Of a stretch of DNA of 35,824 bases, positions 25,693 through 34,480 are shown one piece after another. Numbering within the stretch: position 1 is the first letter of the stretch; the number at the start of each line of letters is the position of its first letter. The position numbers and the translations under genes were made by a program. Origin of the DNA: Bacteroidales bacterium. Lineage in GTDB: Bacteria > Bacteroidota > Bacteroidia > Bacteroidales > UBA932. Under the pieces are notes generated by a model. It saw only the letters and a program-made list of their open reading frames with translations. It was not told where the DNA came from and did not search any database. The stretch spans positions 1-35,824 of the forward strand of contig JAKSKF010000013.1 of NCBI GenBank assembly GCA_024401825.1, in the 5' to 3' direction.

Positions 25693-26778
25693 TTATGCAA
25701 TCTGAGGCCTTCCGGGTTTCTCCTTCGGAGCCTCCCTCTCCGGTTCAATCATCTTGCCGTCCTGAAGCTTTTTCCAGGAGTGCCGGTTCTTGAATATGTC
25801 GATGGCCTGGAATATGGCAGCCCTCATCGAACGGGGGTCCGCCTCGTCCCGCCCGGCCATATCGTACGCCGTGCCGTGGTCCGGGGAGGTCCTGACTATG
25901 GAAAGTCCCGCCGTGTAGTTGACGCCGTCCTCGAAACTGAGCGCCTTGAACGGGGCGAGACCCTGGTCGTGGTACATCGCAAGCGTAGCGTCGAATTTCT
26001 CATAGCTGGAAAGTCCGAAGTAACCGTCGGGGGAGTAGGGCCCGAAGGCCAGGATGCCCTCTTCCGCAGCCCTGTGGATGGCCGGTATTATGATGTTCTG
26101 CTCTTCACTGCCCAGAAGCCCTCCATCCCCGCTGTGCGGGTTGAGGCTGAGCACTCCTATCCTGGGGTTGTCTATCTGGAAATCCTGCTGGAGCGAGGCC
26201 TTGATGAGACGCAGTTTGCTGAGTATCTTTTCCTCGGTTATCGCCGCCGTGACTTCTTTCAGGGGAATGTGGCCTGTGACGACTCCGAGCTTGAGCCGGC
26301 TGCTTATCATAAGCATTGCCACGTCCTCCGCTCCGAACTGCCTCTGGAGATATTCCGTGTGCCCGGGAAATCCGAAGCCCTGGAGCGACATCGATTTCTT
26401 GTTTATGGGACCTGTCACCAGAACGTCCACCTTGCCGGACTTGATGTCCTTCACGGCTCTCTCGAGAGAGGTCACCGCCGCATTTGCGGCCGCTTCGGTG
26501 GGGTCTCCGGGCTCCGCGAACACGTTTTCCGGCAGACAGTCCAGAATGTTGACCTTCTTGGCCTGGGCCTCCTCCGCAGACTTGATGGTCAGGGTGTCCA
26601 TCTGTTCTATTTCCGGTATGCTCTTGGAGTAGAAACCGAACAGTTTTGGAGAACCGTAAACCACGGGGATGAAACCTTCCAGGATTCTGGGGTCGCTCAA
26701 AGCCTTGATTATAACTTCGTAACCGATTCCGTTGGAGTCGCCTTGGGTGATGCCCACCACTATTTTGCCGTTTGTCAT
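25693..26778 (-). CDS. pdxA: 4-hydroxythreonine-4-phosphate dehydrogenase
   Basis: A 361-residue NAD-dependent enzyme of vitamin B6 (DXP-dependent PLP) biosynthesis. Key segments: VVGITQGDSNGIGYEVIIKA, the metal-binding PGHTEYLQ, VVTGHIPL, LNPHSGDGGLLG, AMYHDQGLAPFK with a second metal His, and VRTSPDHGTAYD. The last 25 residues (KMIEPEREAPKEKPGRPQ) are a charged tail beyond the usual length. It is 3 nt behind rnhA and probably co-transcribed with it. PLP is the cofactor of both fold-type enzymes in the nearby sulfonolipid cluster. Confidence 0.95.
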   Translation of the reverse strand: MTNGKIVVGITQGDSNGIGYEVIIKALSDPRILEGFIPVVYGSPKLFGFYSKSIPEIEQMDTLTIKSAEEAQAKKVNILDCLPENVFAEPGDPTEAAANAAVTSLERAVKDIKSGKVDVLVTGPINKKSMSLQGFGFPGHTEYLQRQFGAEDVAMLMISSRLKLGVVTGHIPLKEVTAAITEEKILSKLRLIKASLQQDFQIDNPRIGVLSLNPHSGDGGLLGSEEQNIIIPAIHRAAEEGILAFGPYSPDGYFGLSSYEKFDATLAMYHDQGLAPFKALSFEDGVNYTAGLSIVRTSPDHGTAYDMAGRDEADPRSMRAAIFQAIDIFKNRHSWKKLQDGKMIEPEREAPKEKPGRPQIA

Positions 26779-26781
26779 ATC

Positions 26782-27240
26782 TTATAAGAGTTTGTCTTCC
26801 TGTTCCTTGGGGACGTAGCCTTCGTCTCCGGGCAGATTCGGACGGGAATATGCCTCCACCGCAAGTCTGTCGCAACGCTCGTTTTCCGGATGTCCGGCGT
26901 GGCCCTTGAGCCAATGGAGGGTTATTCTGAATCCGGCGGCAAGCGCGTCGTATCTGGCCCAGAGGTCGTGATTCTTCTTGCGCTTCCATCCCTTGGTCAG
27001 AGTGTTGACCACATAGGTGGAGTCACTCCATATTTCAACTTCCGCATCCTGCCATCTGATGGCTTCCAGACCCTTGATTACCGCAAGAAGCTCCATTCTG
27101 TTGTTGGTGGTCAGAGCAAAGCCTCCCGACATCTCCTTACGGGCATTCCCGCAGGTCAGCACGGCGCCCCAGCCTCCGGGCCCGGGGTTGCCGCTTGCCG
27201 CTCCGTCCGTGTAGAGGTATATTACGGGCCTGTTTTCCAT
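26782..27240 (-). CDS. rnhA: Ribonuclease HI
   Basis: A 152-residue RNase H that degrades RNA in RNA-DNA hybrids. The catalytic carboxylates D12 ([11 protein letters not shown]), E50 ([11 protein letters not shown]), D73 ([11 protein letters not shown]) and D124 (ERCDRLA), and the KGHAGHPEN loop with its His, are all present. The TATTTTTG -7 box ends 5 bases before the start, so the mRNA should be leaderless. It is divergent from rfbD and followed by pdxA. Confidence 0.96.
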   Translation of the reverse strand: MENRPVIYLYTDGAASGNPGPGGWGAVLTCGNARKEMSGGFALTTNNRMELLAVIKGLEAIRWQDAEVEIWSDSTYVVNTLTKGWKRKKNHDLWARYDALAAGFRITLHWLKGHAGHPENERCDRLAVEAYSRPNLPGDEGYVPKEQEDKLL

Positions 27241-27245
27241 TTGTA

Positions 27246-27263
27246 CAAAAATAGTTATTTTTG
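27246..27263. promoter_or_regulatory. Back-to-back divergent -7 elements, rnhA and rfbD
   Basis: TATTTTTG occurs on both strands: minus at 27253-27246 for rnhA and plus at 27256-27263 for rfbD, separated by only two bases. Together they make a near-perfect inverted repeat, CAAAAATA-GT-TATTTTTG. The two -33 positions would fall on the other gene's side, so both promoters occupy the same DNA and probably cannot be used at once. Confidence 0.65.
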
Positions 27264-27283
27264 CGAGATTTTAAATCAAAATT

Positions 27284-28177
27284 ATGAATGTATTGGTGAC
27301 AGGGGCCAACGGCCAGCTCGGAAACGAATTGCGCCTCCTTGCAAAGGAAAGTGCCCACCGGTTCATATTCAGCGACGTGAACAAGGTTCCGGGGGTGGAA
27401 ACCGTCTATCTGGACATCACCGACACCGAAGCCCTGGAAATCGTGACTTCCGCCTTTCCCGTGGACGTCATAGTGAACTGCGCCGCTTATACCAACGTGG
27501 ACAAGGCGGAAGACGACATAGGCTTCGCCGAACTGCTGAATTCCACGGCCGCTGCCAACCTGGCGGCGCTGGCAAAGCGCAGGGACGCCACGCTCATTCA
27601 TATCAGCACCGACTACGTCTTTTCCGGCAATGCCTGCAAACCCATTCCCGAGAATGCGGAGCCTCAGCCCGCGAGCGTTTACGGAGCGACCAAGCTGGCC
27701 GGAGAGAAAGCGGTGGAAAACTCGGGCTGCAAGTCCTTGATTATACGTACTGCCTGGCTCTATTCGCCTTTCGGAAAGAACTTTGTGAAAACTATGCTGG
27801 GACTTGTCTCCTCACGGAAGAGTCTGAACGTGGTATGTGACCAGGTTGGTTCCCCCACCAGTGCAGCCGACCTTGCGGCGTTCATTATGACCGTGATAGA
27901 CGGGGGAGAACCGTTCCCGACAGGCATTTACCACTACACCGACGAAGGTGTGGCCAGCTGGTACGACTTCGCCAAGGCGATAGCGGAACTTTCCGGCAAT
28001 GAATGCGATGTAAGGCCCTGTACCTCGGAAGAGTATCCTTCCAAGGTCAAGAGACCGCATTACAGCGTGCTGGACAAGAGCCTGGTAAAGAAGACTTTCG
28101 GAATCACCGTTCCCCACTGGCGCGACTCCCTGAAAGCGTGCCTTGAAAGAATTTCTTCAGATGAATCCCGACATTGA
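27284..28177 (+). CDS. rfbD: dTDP-4-dehydrorhamnose reductase
   Basis: A 297-residue SDR-superfamily protein that makes dTDP-L-rhamnose by the last reduction step. It has the Rossmann motif VTGANGQLGNEL at the N-terminus, the DYVFSG segment, the catalytic YGATK (Tyr and Lys, about residues 128-132) and RTAWLYSPFGKNFVKTML. The other rml genes are not adjacent, so the pathway is scattered or the enzyme serves a surface polysaccharide encoded elsewhere. It overlaps the next gene by 17 nt. Confidence 0.93.
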   Translation: MNVLVTGANGQLGNELRLLAKESAHRFIFSDVNKVPGVETVYLDITDTEALEIVTSAFPVDVIVNCAAYTNVDKAEDDIGFAELLNSTAAANLAALAKRRDATLIHISTDYVFSGNACKPIPENAEPQPASVYGATKLAGEKAVENSGCKSLIIRTAWLYSPFGKNFVKTMLGLVSSRKSLNVVCDQVGSPTSAADLAAFIMTVIDGGEPFPTGIYHYTDEGVASWYDFAKAIAELSGNECDVRPCTSEEYPSKVKRPHYSVLDKSLVKKTFGITVPHWRDSLKACLERISSDESRH

Positions 28178-29192
28178 ACTGATAGCAGGTCCCTGCAGCG
28201 CTGAAAGCGAGAAGCAGGTAATGGAAACCGCAGGGGCTCTCAGTGAACTGGGGGTGGAAACCTTCAGGGCCGGACTGTGGAAACCGAGGACAAGGCCGGG
28301 GACGTTCGAGGGGGTGGGAGCCGAGGGCCTGCCCTGGCTCATCAGGGTCAGGAACGAACTGGGGATGAGGGTCTGTACCGAGGTGGCCTGCGCCGACCAC
28401 GTGCGCCGGTGTCTGGACGCCGGTCTGGATATGATGTGGATAGGCGCCAGGACAACCGCCAACCCTTTCGACGTGCAGGAGATAGCCGACGCCCTCGGCG
28501 GGACGGGGGCCTCCGTCCTGGTCAAGAATCCCGCAAGTCCGGACCCCGAACTCTGGTACGGCGCAATAGAGCGGCTGAAAGGGGCGGGAGTGAAGGACCT
28601 GTCGGCCATATTCAGGGGATTCTCCACTTTCTCCAAGACTCTTTACAGGAATTCTCCGCACTGGCAGACGGCCGCCGAATTCCGCAGGAGATATCCCTCC
28701 GTCGCCCTGTACTGCGACCCGTCACACCTCGCCGGTTCCGCCGAACTCGTGGGGGAGGTGTCCCAAAGGGCTCTCGACCTGGGTTTCAATGCGCTTATGG
28801 TAGAGGTACACTGCCGCCCGCAGGAAGCCCTGAGCGATGCCGGCCAGCAACTCACCCCATCCGCGTTCGCAACTATGCTGGCTTCTCTCCGTTCCCGTGC
28901 GCTGGACAGCGGAGCCGCGGACTACAGACAGACTCTGGATGAACTCCGGGCGGGAATCGACGCGCTGGACTGCACTCTGGTCCGGACGCTTGCCGCCAGG
29001 ATGGAACTCAGCCGCAGGATAGGAAAGGCCAAGAAAGAGGGAAACGTTTCCATAATCCAGACGGACAGGTGGAACGCCGTGCTTGAAAGAGTCACCGCGC
29101 TCGGAAAGGAGAAGGGACTCGACGCAGGGTTCCTGACCCGAATCTACAATGAAATTCACGAGGCGTCCATCGCCGAACAGGATAAAAAATAA
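28161..29192 (+). CDS. DAHP synthase / chorismate mutase (type II) fusion
   Basis: 343 residues from the ATG at 28161; a TTG six codons upstream is possible but less likely. The N-terminal part (about 1-250) is a type I DAHP synthase of the KDO8P-synthase-like group: LIAGPCSAESEKQVMETAG, LWKPRTRPGTFEGVG, and CDPSHLAG. It condenses phosphoenolpyruvate and erythrose 4-phosphate, the first shikimate step. The C-terminal part (about 260-343, LDELRAGIDALDCTLVRTLA, then RMELSRRIGKAKKEG) is a chorismate mutase type II domain. The fusion is common in Bacteroidetes and usually allows feedback control. It overlaps rfbD by 17 nt. Confidence 0.92.
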   Translation: MNPDIELIAGPCSAESEKQVMETAGALSELGVETFRAGLWKPRTRPGTFEGVGAEGLPWLIRVRNELGMRVCTEVACADHVRRCLDAGLDMMWIGARTTANPFDVQEIADALGGTGASVLVKNPASPDPELWYGAIERLKGAGVKDLSAIFRGFSTFSKTLYRNSPHWQTAAEFRRRYPSVALYCDPSHLAGSAELVGEVSQRALDLGFNALMVEVHCRPQEALSDAGQQLTPSAFATMLASLRSRALDSGAADYRQTLDELRAGIDALDCTLVRTLAARMELSRRIGKAKKEGNVSIIQTDRWNAVLERVTALGKEKGLDAGFLTRIYNEIHEASIAEQDKK

Positions 29193-29201
29193 AGAGAAGT
29201 G

Positions 29202-30497
29202 ATGAAAAAATTCATATTACTGCTCCTTGCGGCGTTGTACTGTGTCTCCTCTCCGGCAGCCGTGGCCGTGCGCGACACGGCGACAATCCACAAGACGGGG
29301 TGGAACTTCGCTCCGCTGCCTGTGGTGAGCTACAATTCTGACCTGGGATTCCAGTACGGCGTCTGCTGCGACCTCTTCAACTATTCCGACGGGAGCATGT
29401 TCCCCAACTACCGGGACCATTTCTACGTGGAGGCATCCAGATACACCAAGCAGCAGACTTTGCTCTATACCCAGTACAATTCCGATTATCTGATTCCGAA
29501 TATACAGAGCACGTTCGTGGCAAGTTACCAGCTGGACCCTATGTACTACTTCTACGGGTTCAACGGACTGGAGACCTATGACCCGGGCCTGAACGCCAAC
29601 AAGGAACTCAGGACCGCACGATACAGCTACTGGCGCAGCATGATAAGGGTTATGGCCGATTTCCAGGGAAACATCATCGGCCCCAACTTCCGATGGGCGG
29701 CCGGAGCCGCATTCTGGAACTTCAGGATTGCTGACCTGAAAATGGATGGATACGATGCCGAAAACACCCTTTTTTACGAATACAAGTCCAACGGGCTGAT
29801 TCGCCCCGAAGAGGCGGACGGAGGCTCGCATCTGGAACTCAAGCTGGGCGCGGTTTACGACACCCGCGACTTCGCTCCGTCACCCTCGAGGGGAATATGG
29901 GCGGAGGCCTTCTTCACCGGGGCGCCGGACTTTTTCAGGGCCGGCACTTCGTATCTCAAGTTCTGCGCGCATTTCAGACAGTATCTCTCCATAGCGCGCA
30001 ACGACGCGTTCGTGTTTGCCTATCATCTGGCCTATCAGGGCACTGTGGCAGGACGCACGCCATTCTATCTGCTGCAGAACATCTATAACCTGCGTATGCT
30101 CCAGACCTCTTCCGAAGGGCTGGGAAGCGCGAACACCATCAGGGCCGTGATGCCCTGCCGTCTGCTCGGGGAATCCTATGCCTGGGCGAACGTGGAGTTC
30201 AGAATCAGACTCTTCAAGTTCAACCTCATAAAGCAGTCCTGGTATGTCGGGGTCAATCCTTTCTTCGACTGCGGGGCCGTGCTGAGGCCATACGAAATCG
30301 AGAAATACGCATCCGCCTATCCTGAACGCAGTGTCGAGGAACTCAAGGCGGCTTCCCGCGCGTTCCATTCCAGCGTGGGACTGGGCCTCAAGCTCGGCAT
30401 GAACAGGAACTTCATCCTTTCGGTGGAAGGCGCCCAGCCCTTGAACAGGGGAGACGGCGAGTTCGGCGTGAACGTAGGATTCAACTACGTCTTCTGA
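29202..30497 (+). CDS. Outer-membrane beta-barrel protein, Omp85/BamA-like C-terminal type
   Basis: 431 residues from ATG 29202 (a GTG directly before is in frame). The signal peptide is KKFILLLLAALYCVSSPAAV. No POTRA domains are seen; the whole mature protein alternates short beta strands and aromatic ends, for example LGAVYDTRDFAPSPSRGIW (the LxDTRDxxxxPxxG block of Omp85-type barrels) and the terminal FGVNVGFNYVF, whose final Phe suits Bam-mediated insertion. I recognise it as a stand-alone Bacteroidetes barrel related to surface antigen D15, with no assigned function. It follows the DAHP synthase gene by 9 nt, and the sulfonolipid promoter lies just after. Confidence 0.8.
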   Translation: MKKFILLLLAALYCVSSPAAVAVRDTATIHKTGWNFAPLPVVSYNSDLGFQYGVCCDLFNYSDGSMFPNYRDHFYVEASRYTKQQTLLYTQYNSDYLIPNIQSTFVASYQLDPMYYFYGFNGLETYDPGLNANKELRTARYSYWRSMIRVMADFQGNIIGPNFRWAAGAAFWNFRIADLKMDGYDAENTLFYEYKSNGLIRPEEADGGSHLELKLGAVYDTRDFAPSPSRGIWAEAFFTGAPDFFRAGTSYLKFCAHFRQYLSIARNDAFVFAYHLAYQGTVAGRTPFYLLQNIYNLRMLQTSSEGLGSANTIRAVMPCRLLGESYAWANVEFRIRLFKFNLIKQSWYVGVNPFFDCGAVLRPYEIEKYASAYPERSVEELKAASRAFHSSVGLGLKLGMNRNFILSVEGAQPLNRGDGEFGVNVGFNYVF

Positions 30498-30525
30498 GTA
30501 CCGTCAGGCCCCGTCACTTGCTTTT

Positions 30526-30570
30526 TTGAGGGTGAATGACTAATTTAGCGGTTTGTAATTTTATTACAAA
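30526..30570 (+). promoter_or_regulatory. Putative sulfonolipid-operon promoter overlapping an inverted repeat
   Basis: TTG at 30526-30528, a 19-bp spacer and GCGGTTTG at 30548-30555 fit the -33/-7 spacing; the TA of the -7 is replaced. The TTTG is also the left end of an inverted repeat TTTGTAAT-TTT-ATTACAAA (30552-30570, 8-bp arms). The repeat overlaps the expected transcription start near 30561, a typical operator position, and could instead form a hairpin in the leader. The gene starts at 30584. Confidence 0.5.
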
Positions 30571-30583
30571 AGCAAGAAGAACG

Positions 30584-31849
30584 ATGCAAGTCGACATTTT
30601 TGACAAAATCAGAAAATCCACGGGTGGCCCGATAGGGCAGTATCGTGACAAGGCGGACGGATACTTCGCTTTCCCCAAGTTGGAGGGGGAACTCGGCCCG
30701 CATATGAAGTTCAACGGAAGGGAGGTCCTGTGCTGGAGCCTGAACAACTATCTCGGACTCGCAAACCATCCTGAAATAAGAAAGATTGACGCTGAAGCGG
30801 CGGCGCGCTGGGGTATGGCATATCCTATGGGCAGCCGTATGATGACAGGGCAGACCGCTCTTCACGAACGCCTGGAAAGGGAGCTGGCAGACTTCGAATG
30901 CAAGGAGGCGGCTTTCCAGATGAACTTCGGTTACCAGGGCATAGTCTCCGTCATCGATTCCCTGCTCAGCAGACACGACGTTGTGGTGATAGATTCGGAG
31001 GCGCACGCCTGCCTCATCGACGGAGTCCGTCTGCATATGGGCAAGGTGTTCAAGTTCAAGCACAATGACATCGAATCCTGCGAGCAGAAACTCAAGGCGG
31101 CCACGCAGGAGGCCGAACAGAGCGGGGGAGGTATCCTGCTCATCACTGAAGGCGTGTTCGGAATGACCGGAGCGCTTGGAATACTGGACCGGATTGTGGC
31201 CCTGAAGAAGAAATACAAGTTCCGCATACTGATAGACGACGCCCACGGCTTCGGTGTGATGGGCCCGAACGGAAGGGGAACTTCCGAGCATTTCGGAGTT
31301 ATGGACGACATCGACATCTATATCGGCGCATATGCCAAGTCGATGGCCACCATAGGAGGCTTCGTGGCGTCGGAGAAAGACATAATCACGTACCTGAGGT
31401 ACAACATGCGCTCCCAGATGTACGCGAAGTCCCTGCCTATGCCCATAGTGGAAGGCTGCCTGAAGCGTCTGGAAATCATAAGGAGCGCCGAAGGCGATTC
31501 TCTCAGGGCCCGTCTCTGGGAGGTCACCCGCAGCCTTCAGGACGGTTTCAGGGAACTCGGCTACGAAATAGGTCCGGCCGAGGCCTGCGTGACTCCGGTT
31601 CATCTGATGTGCGGAGTCAACCAGGCGACCAACATCGCGGTCGACCTGCGCGAGCATTACGGAATTTTCTGCTCGATAGTGACTTATCCCGTGATTCCTC
31701 CCGGGATGCTCATTTTCCGAATCATCCCTACCGCCGCGCACAGTATGGAGGATGTCCGGAGAACCCTTTCGGCATTCAAGGACATAAAGGAAAGGCTGGA
31801 CAGGGGAGAGTATGACAAGGATATGCCGGATATGGCGTTAATAAAGTAG
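30584..31849 (+). CDS. Alpha-oxoamine synthase; probable cysteate acyltransferase of sulfonolipid synthesis
   Basis: 421 residues from ATG 30584, chosen because the AONS-type fold begins at MQVDIFDKIRKSTG; an in-frame ATG 48 nt upstream lies beside the promoter. It is a fold-type I PLP enzyme of the AONS/serine palmitoyltransferase family: EAHAC (His141), DDAHGFG (Asp219, His221) and the PLP Lys252 in AYAKSMATIGGF, as in SPT. SPT condenses serine with an acyl thioester; in Alistipes a relative uses cysteate to make the capnine backbone. The cysteate synthase gene 3 nt downstream makes the cysteate substrate more likely. Lys and His motifs alone do not separate the two, so a true serine palmitoyltransferase remains possible. 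Confidence 0.85.
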   Translation: MQVDIFDKIRKSTGGPIGQYRDKADGYFAFPKLEGELGPHMKFNGREVLCWSLNNYLGLANHPEIRKIDAEAAARWGMAYPMGSRMMTGQTALHERLERELADFECKEAAFQMNFGYQGIVSVIDSLLSRHDVVVIDSEAHACLIDGVRLHMGKVFKFKHNDIESCEQKLKAATQEAEQSGGGILLITEGVFGMTGALGILDRIVALKKKYKFRILIDDAHGFGVMGPNGRGTSEHFGVMDDIDIYIGAYAKSMATIGGFVASEKDIITYLRYNMRSQMYAKSLPMPIVEGCLKRLEIIRSAEGDSLRARLWEVTRSLQDGFRELGYEIGPAEACVTPVHLMCGVNQATNIAVDLREHYGIFCSIVTYPVIPPGMLIFRIIPTAAHSMEDVRRTLSAFKDIKERLDRGEYDKDMPDMALIK

Positions 31850-31852
31850 GCG

Positions 31853-33142
31853 ATGGCAAAGTTCAAGGCTACCGGATATTCCCTGATGAATGTCGGGACG
31901 GGGAGGATTTTTGAAGATACGGGATGGACTCTGGCAGACCCCGAGGCAAAGGAACCTTCACTGGTCAGGGCGGTATATGAGGAAAAGAAGTTCGTGCCCA
32001 GGGACGAACTGGACGGAATCTACCGTTACGCCAACTGGATGCCGGTCAAGAGAATACTGAAGGGCTCCTGCCCTCCCGTCACTTACAAATCGGTAAAACT
32101 GGCTCATTTCCTAGGACTGGAGAATCTGTACATCACTTTCTCCGGATGGAATCCGAAAATCGGCGCGAGGATGAAGACCTGCTCCTTCAAGGAAACCGAG
32201 GCGTACAGCATTCTGGCGCATATGGACAAGAAGGAGAAGAGGATTCTGGTGGTCCAGTCTGCCGGAAACACGGCAAGGGCCTTCGCGCAGGTCTGTTCCG
32301 ACAACAGGATTCCCGTGGTAATCTGCGTTCCTCAGGACAATTGTCAGGACCTGTGGTTCAGACGCAAGCTCAACAAGTGTGTCAAGCTCATCGCCGTGCC
32401 TCACGGATGTGACTACTACGATGCGATAGTGCTCGGTGAGAAACTGGCCTCCGATTCGCGCTATTTCCTGGAAGGCGGGGCAAAGAATATCGCCCGCAGG
32501 GACGGTATGGCAACTACGGTGCTCAGTTTTGCGGAAAAGACAGGACGTATCCCGGACGCCTATTTCCAGGCGGTCGGTTCCGGTACGGGCGCCATTGCGG
32601 CCTGGGAGAGTGCCCAGAGGCTGGCTTCCGACGGAAATTTCGGGGAAAACAGGATGCGCATATATGTCGCGCAGAATGCTCCCTTCTCCCTGATGTACGA
32701 CAGTTGGAAGGCCGGGGACAGAACGCTGGCGAATCTGGACCCGACGGAAGGCCGCCATCAGGCCGAGGTCATAATAGCAAGCGTGCTTGCCAACAGGAAA
32801 CCTCCCTACTCGCTTGCGGGCGGGCTTTATGATACTCTGAAGGCCAGCGGAGGAGATTTCTTCCTGGTTGACAACAATGACATCCTGTACTGGCTGATGA
32901 AGTTCCGCAACCTGGAAGGCTATGAACTTCTGCCGGCTTCCTGCGTGGCAGTGTCGGCTCTTGCAAAGGCCGTCAGGGAGGGGACTGTGGCAAAGGATGA
33001 ATTCATTATGCTCAACTGTACCGGAGGAGGAACTCTGGCGGCTACGAGCAAGGGATTTGTGTTCAAGGAGGCGGATTTGGTGATGTCGCCCGATTTACCC
33101 GCCGAACAGATAGTGGAGAAAGTAAATGAACTGTTTAAATAG
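31853..33142 (+). CDS. Probable cysteate synthase (threonine-synthase-like PLP enzyme)
   Basis: A 429-residue fold-type II PLP protein. Lys113 in TCSFKETEAYSI takes the place of the SFKD lysine of threonine synthase; QSAGNTARAFA (about residues 135-145) is the phosphate/cofactor loop, and LNCTGGGTLAA the C-terminal PLP-pyridine motif. Cysteate synthases make L-cysteate from O-phosphoserine and sulfite; the family is known from methanogens (coenzyme M) and is present in sulfonolipid-producing Bacteroidetes. It differs from threonine synthase by its N-terminal layout and the SFKE rather than SFKD site. It starts 3 nt after the acyltransferase-type gene and the next gene starts 6 nt later. Function rests on family memory and gene order. 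Confidence 0.82.
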   Translation: MAKFKATGYSLMNVGTGRIFEDTGWTLADPEAKEPSLVRAVYEEKKFVPRDELDGIYRYANWMPVKRILKGSCPPVTYKSVKLAHFLGLENLYITFSGWNPKIGARMKTCSFKETEAYSILAHMDKKEKRILVVQSAGNTARAFAQVCSDNRIPVVICVPQDNCQDLWFRRKLNKCVKLIAVPHGCDYYDAIVLGEKLASDSRYFLEGGAKNIARRDGMATTVLSFAEKTGRIPDAYFQAVGSGTGAIAAWESAQRLASDGNFGENRMRIYVAQNAPFSLMYDSWKAGDRTLANLDPTEGRHQAEVIIASVLANRKPPYSLAGGLYDTLKASGGDFFLVDNNDILYWLMKFRNLEGYELLPASCVAVSALAKAVREGTVAKDEFIMLNCTGGGTLAATSKGFVFKEADLVMSPDLPAEQIVEKVNELFK

Positions 33143-33148
33143 ACGTGT

Positions 33149-34480
33149 ATGAAAACTTTTAAGGAAGACTGGCTGGCCGTTGCCGTCGGTTATATTGTGA
33201 TTGTGCTTGGCTGTGTGGCCGTATTGACGGGGGCCTTTGATTTTTCTGCCTTGAAATTCAGCACCTGGGCCTGTGGTGAGAATCTGAGTGAGGAAGCTGC
33301 CGCAAAACTTGTCCCGCTGGGAACGCAGCTCTCATCCGGAGCATTCTGGGGAAAGGCCGCCCTGACCTTCGTCGTGCTGGCGCTGTTGTTCGCAGGCGGA
33401 GTGAAACTTCAGGGTGAGAAAATAGGGAAGTTCATCCCGGCGTTCGTCATTCTTTTCATCCTTGCCGTCGCGGTGCGCCTGATAAGCGCTGAATTCACAC
33501 TTAACAGATATCTGGAGTGGGCCTTCTGGGCACTTGCCGTAGGCCTCCTGGTATCCAATACCGTGGGTGTGCCCAAGTGGCTCAAGCCTGCCGTGCGCAC
33601 AGAATTCTACATCAAGACGGGACTCGTCATAATGGGATTCTCCGTGCTGTTCTCTAACATAGTCAAGTTCGGACTGTACGGCCTTGGAATTGCGTGGATA
33701 GTTACGCCCGTAGTCATAATCTTCATGTGGTGGCTCGGAACCAAGGTCTTCAAGATGGACAACAAGCCCCTGGTAATCACTATGGCGGCCGCTACCAGCG
33801 TCTGCGGTACGAGCGCTGCCATCGCTACGGGCGCTGCGTCGAACTGCAAGAAGACTGACCTCTCCCTGGTCGTTTCCATTTCCATAATCTTCACCATACT
33901 GATGATGGTGTTCGAACCCGTGATTATCCGCGCTACGGGTATGTCGGCCATTATGGGAGGCTCGCTCATAGGCGGAACAGTCGACAGTACGGGCGCCGTT
34001 GCGGTCGCGGGTTCCGTACTCGGCGGAGAAGCTGAGAAGGCGGCTGTCCTGGTGAAGATGATTCAGAACATCCTGATAGGCTTCATAGCGTTCTTCGTGG
34101 CCATATTCTTTGCAACCAGGGTTGACCGCAAGGCGGGTCAGAAAGTGGGCGCGGGTGAGATATGGACGAGATTCCCCAAATTCATCATAGGATTCTTCGT
34201 GGCATCCCTGATTGCCTCCTTCATAATCCAGCCCATTTGCGGCGCGGACCAGGTGGGCGCAATCAACAAGGTGCTGGACCAGTACAAGAACTGGTGCTTC
34301 GTGCTTGCGTTCACAAGCATAGGTCTCGACACCAATTTCAAGGACATAGTGAAGCAGATGCAGGGAGGAAAGGTTCTGTGGCTTTACATAATAGGTCAGC
34401 TGTTCAACATAGCGCTGACCTTCCTGGCAGTCTGGCTTCTGCTCTCAGGAGTCATATTCCCCATACCTGCACTTTCCTGA
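33149..34480 (+). CDS. YeiH/PF03601-type transporter, putative sulfur-anion exporter
   Basis: A 443-residue integral membrane protein with about 10-12 helices (for example WLAVAVGYIVIVLGCVAVL and ALTFVVLALLFAGGV). Family segments include TGLVIMGFSVLFSNIV, AAATSVCGTSAAIATGAA (a conserved Ser/Thr/Gly-rich re-entrant part) and GGTVDSTGAVAVAGSVLG. The family is annotated as putative sulfate exporter, without firm biochemical proof for most members. It is longer than E. coli YeiH, with an N-terminal extension. It is 6 nt behind cysteate synthase and overlaps the small membrane protein by one base. Exporting surplus sulfite/sulfate or importing a sulfur source are both open. Confidence 0.87.
   Translation: MKTFKEDWLAVAVGYIVIVLGCVAVLTGAFDFSALKFSTWACGENLSEEAAAKLVPLGTQLSSGAFWGKAALTFVVLALLFAGGVKLQGEKIGKFIPAFVILFILAVAVRLISAEFTLNRYLEWAFWALAVGLLVSNTVGVPKWLKPAVRTEFYIKTGLVIMGFSVLFSNIVKFGLYGLGIAWIVTPVVIIFMWWLGTKVFKMDNKPLVITMAAATSVCGTSAAIATGAASNCKKTDLSLVVSISIIFTILMMVFEPVIIRATGMSAIMGGSLIGGTVDSTGAVAVAGSVLGGEAEKAAVLVKMIQNILIGFIAFFVAIFFATRVDRKAGQKVGAGEIWTRFPKFIIGFFVASLIASFIIQPICGADQVGAINKVLDQYKNWCFVLAFTSIGLDTNFKDIVKQMQGGKVLWLYIIGQLFNIALTFLAVWLLLSGVIFPIPALS

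Noticed and set aside
27246-27263. The CAAAAATA-GT-TATTTTTG inverted repeat as a transcription-factor operator
   Set aside because: It is fully explained by two divergent -7 boxes, each correctly placed for its gene.
30545-31741. A 398-codon minus-strand frame opposite the AONS-family gene
   Set aside because: Shadow of a strongly conserved PLP enzyme; the sequence has no protein-like features and no promoter.
30584-31849. Calling the AONS-family gene a glycine C-acetyltransferase or biotin-pathway AONS
   Set aside because: Neither threonine breakdown nor biotin genes adjoin it; the cysteate synthase neighbour and SPT-like Lys motif fit lipid synthesis better.
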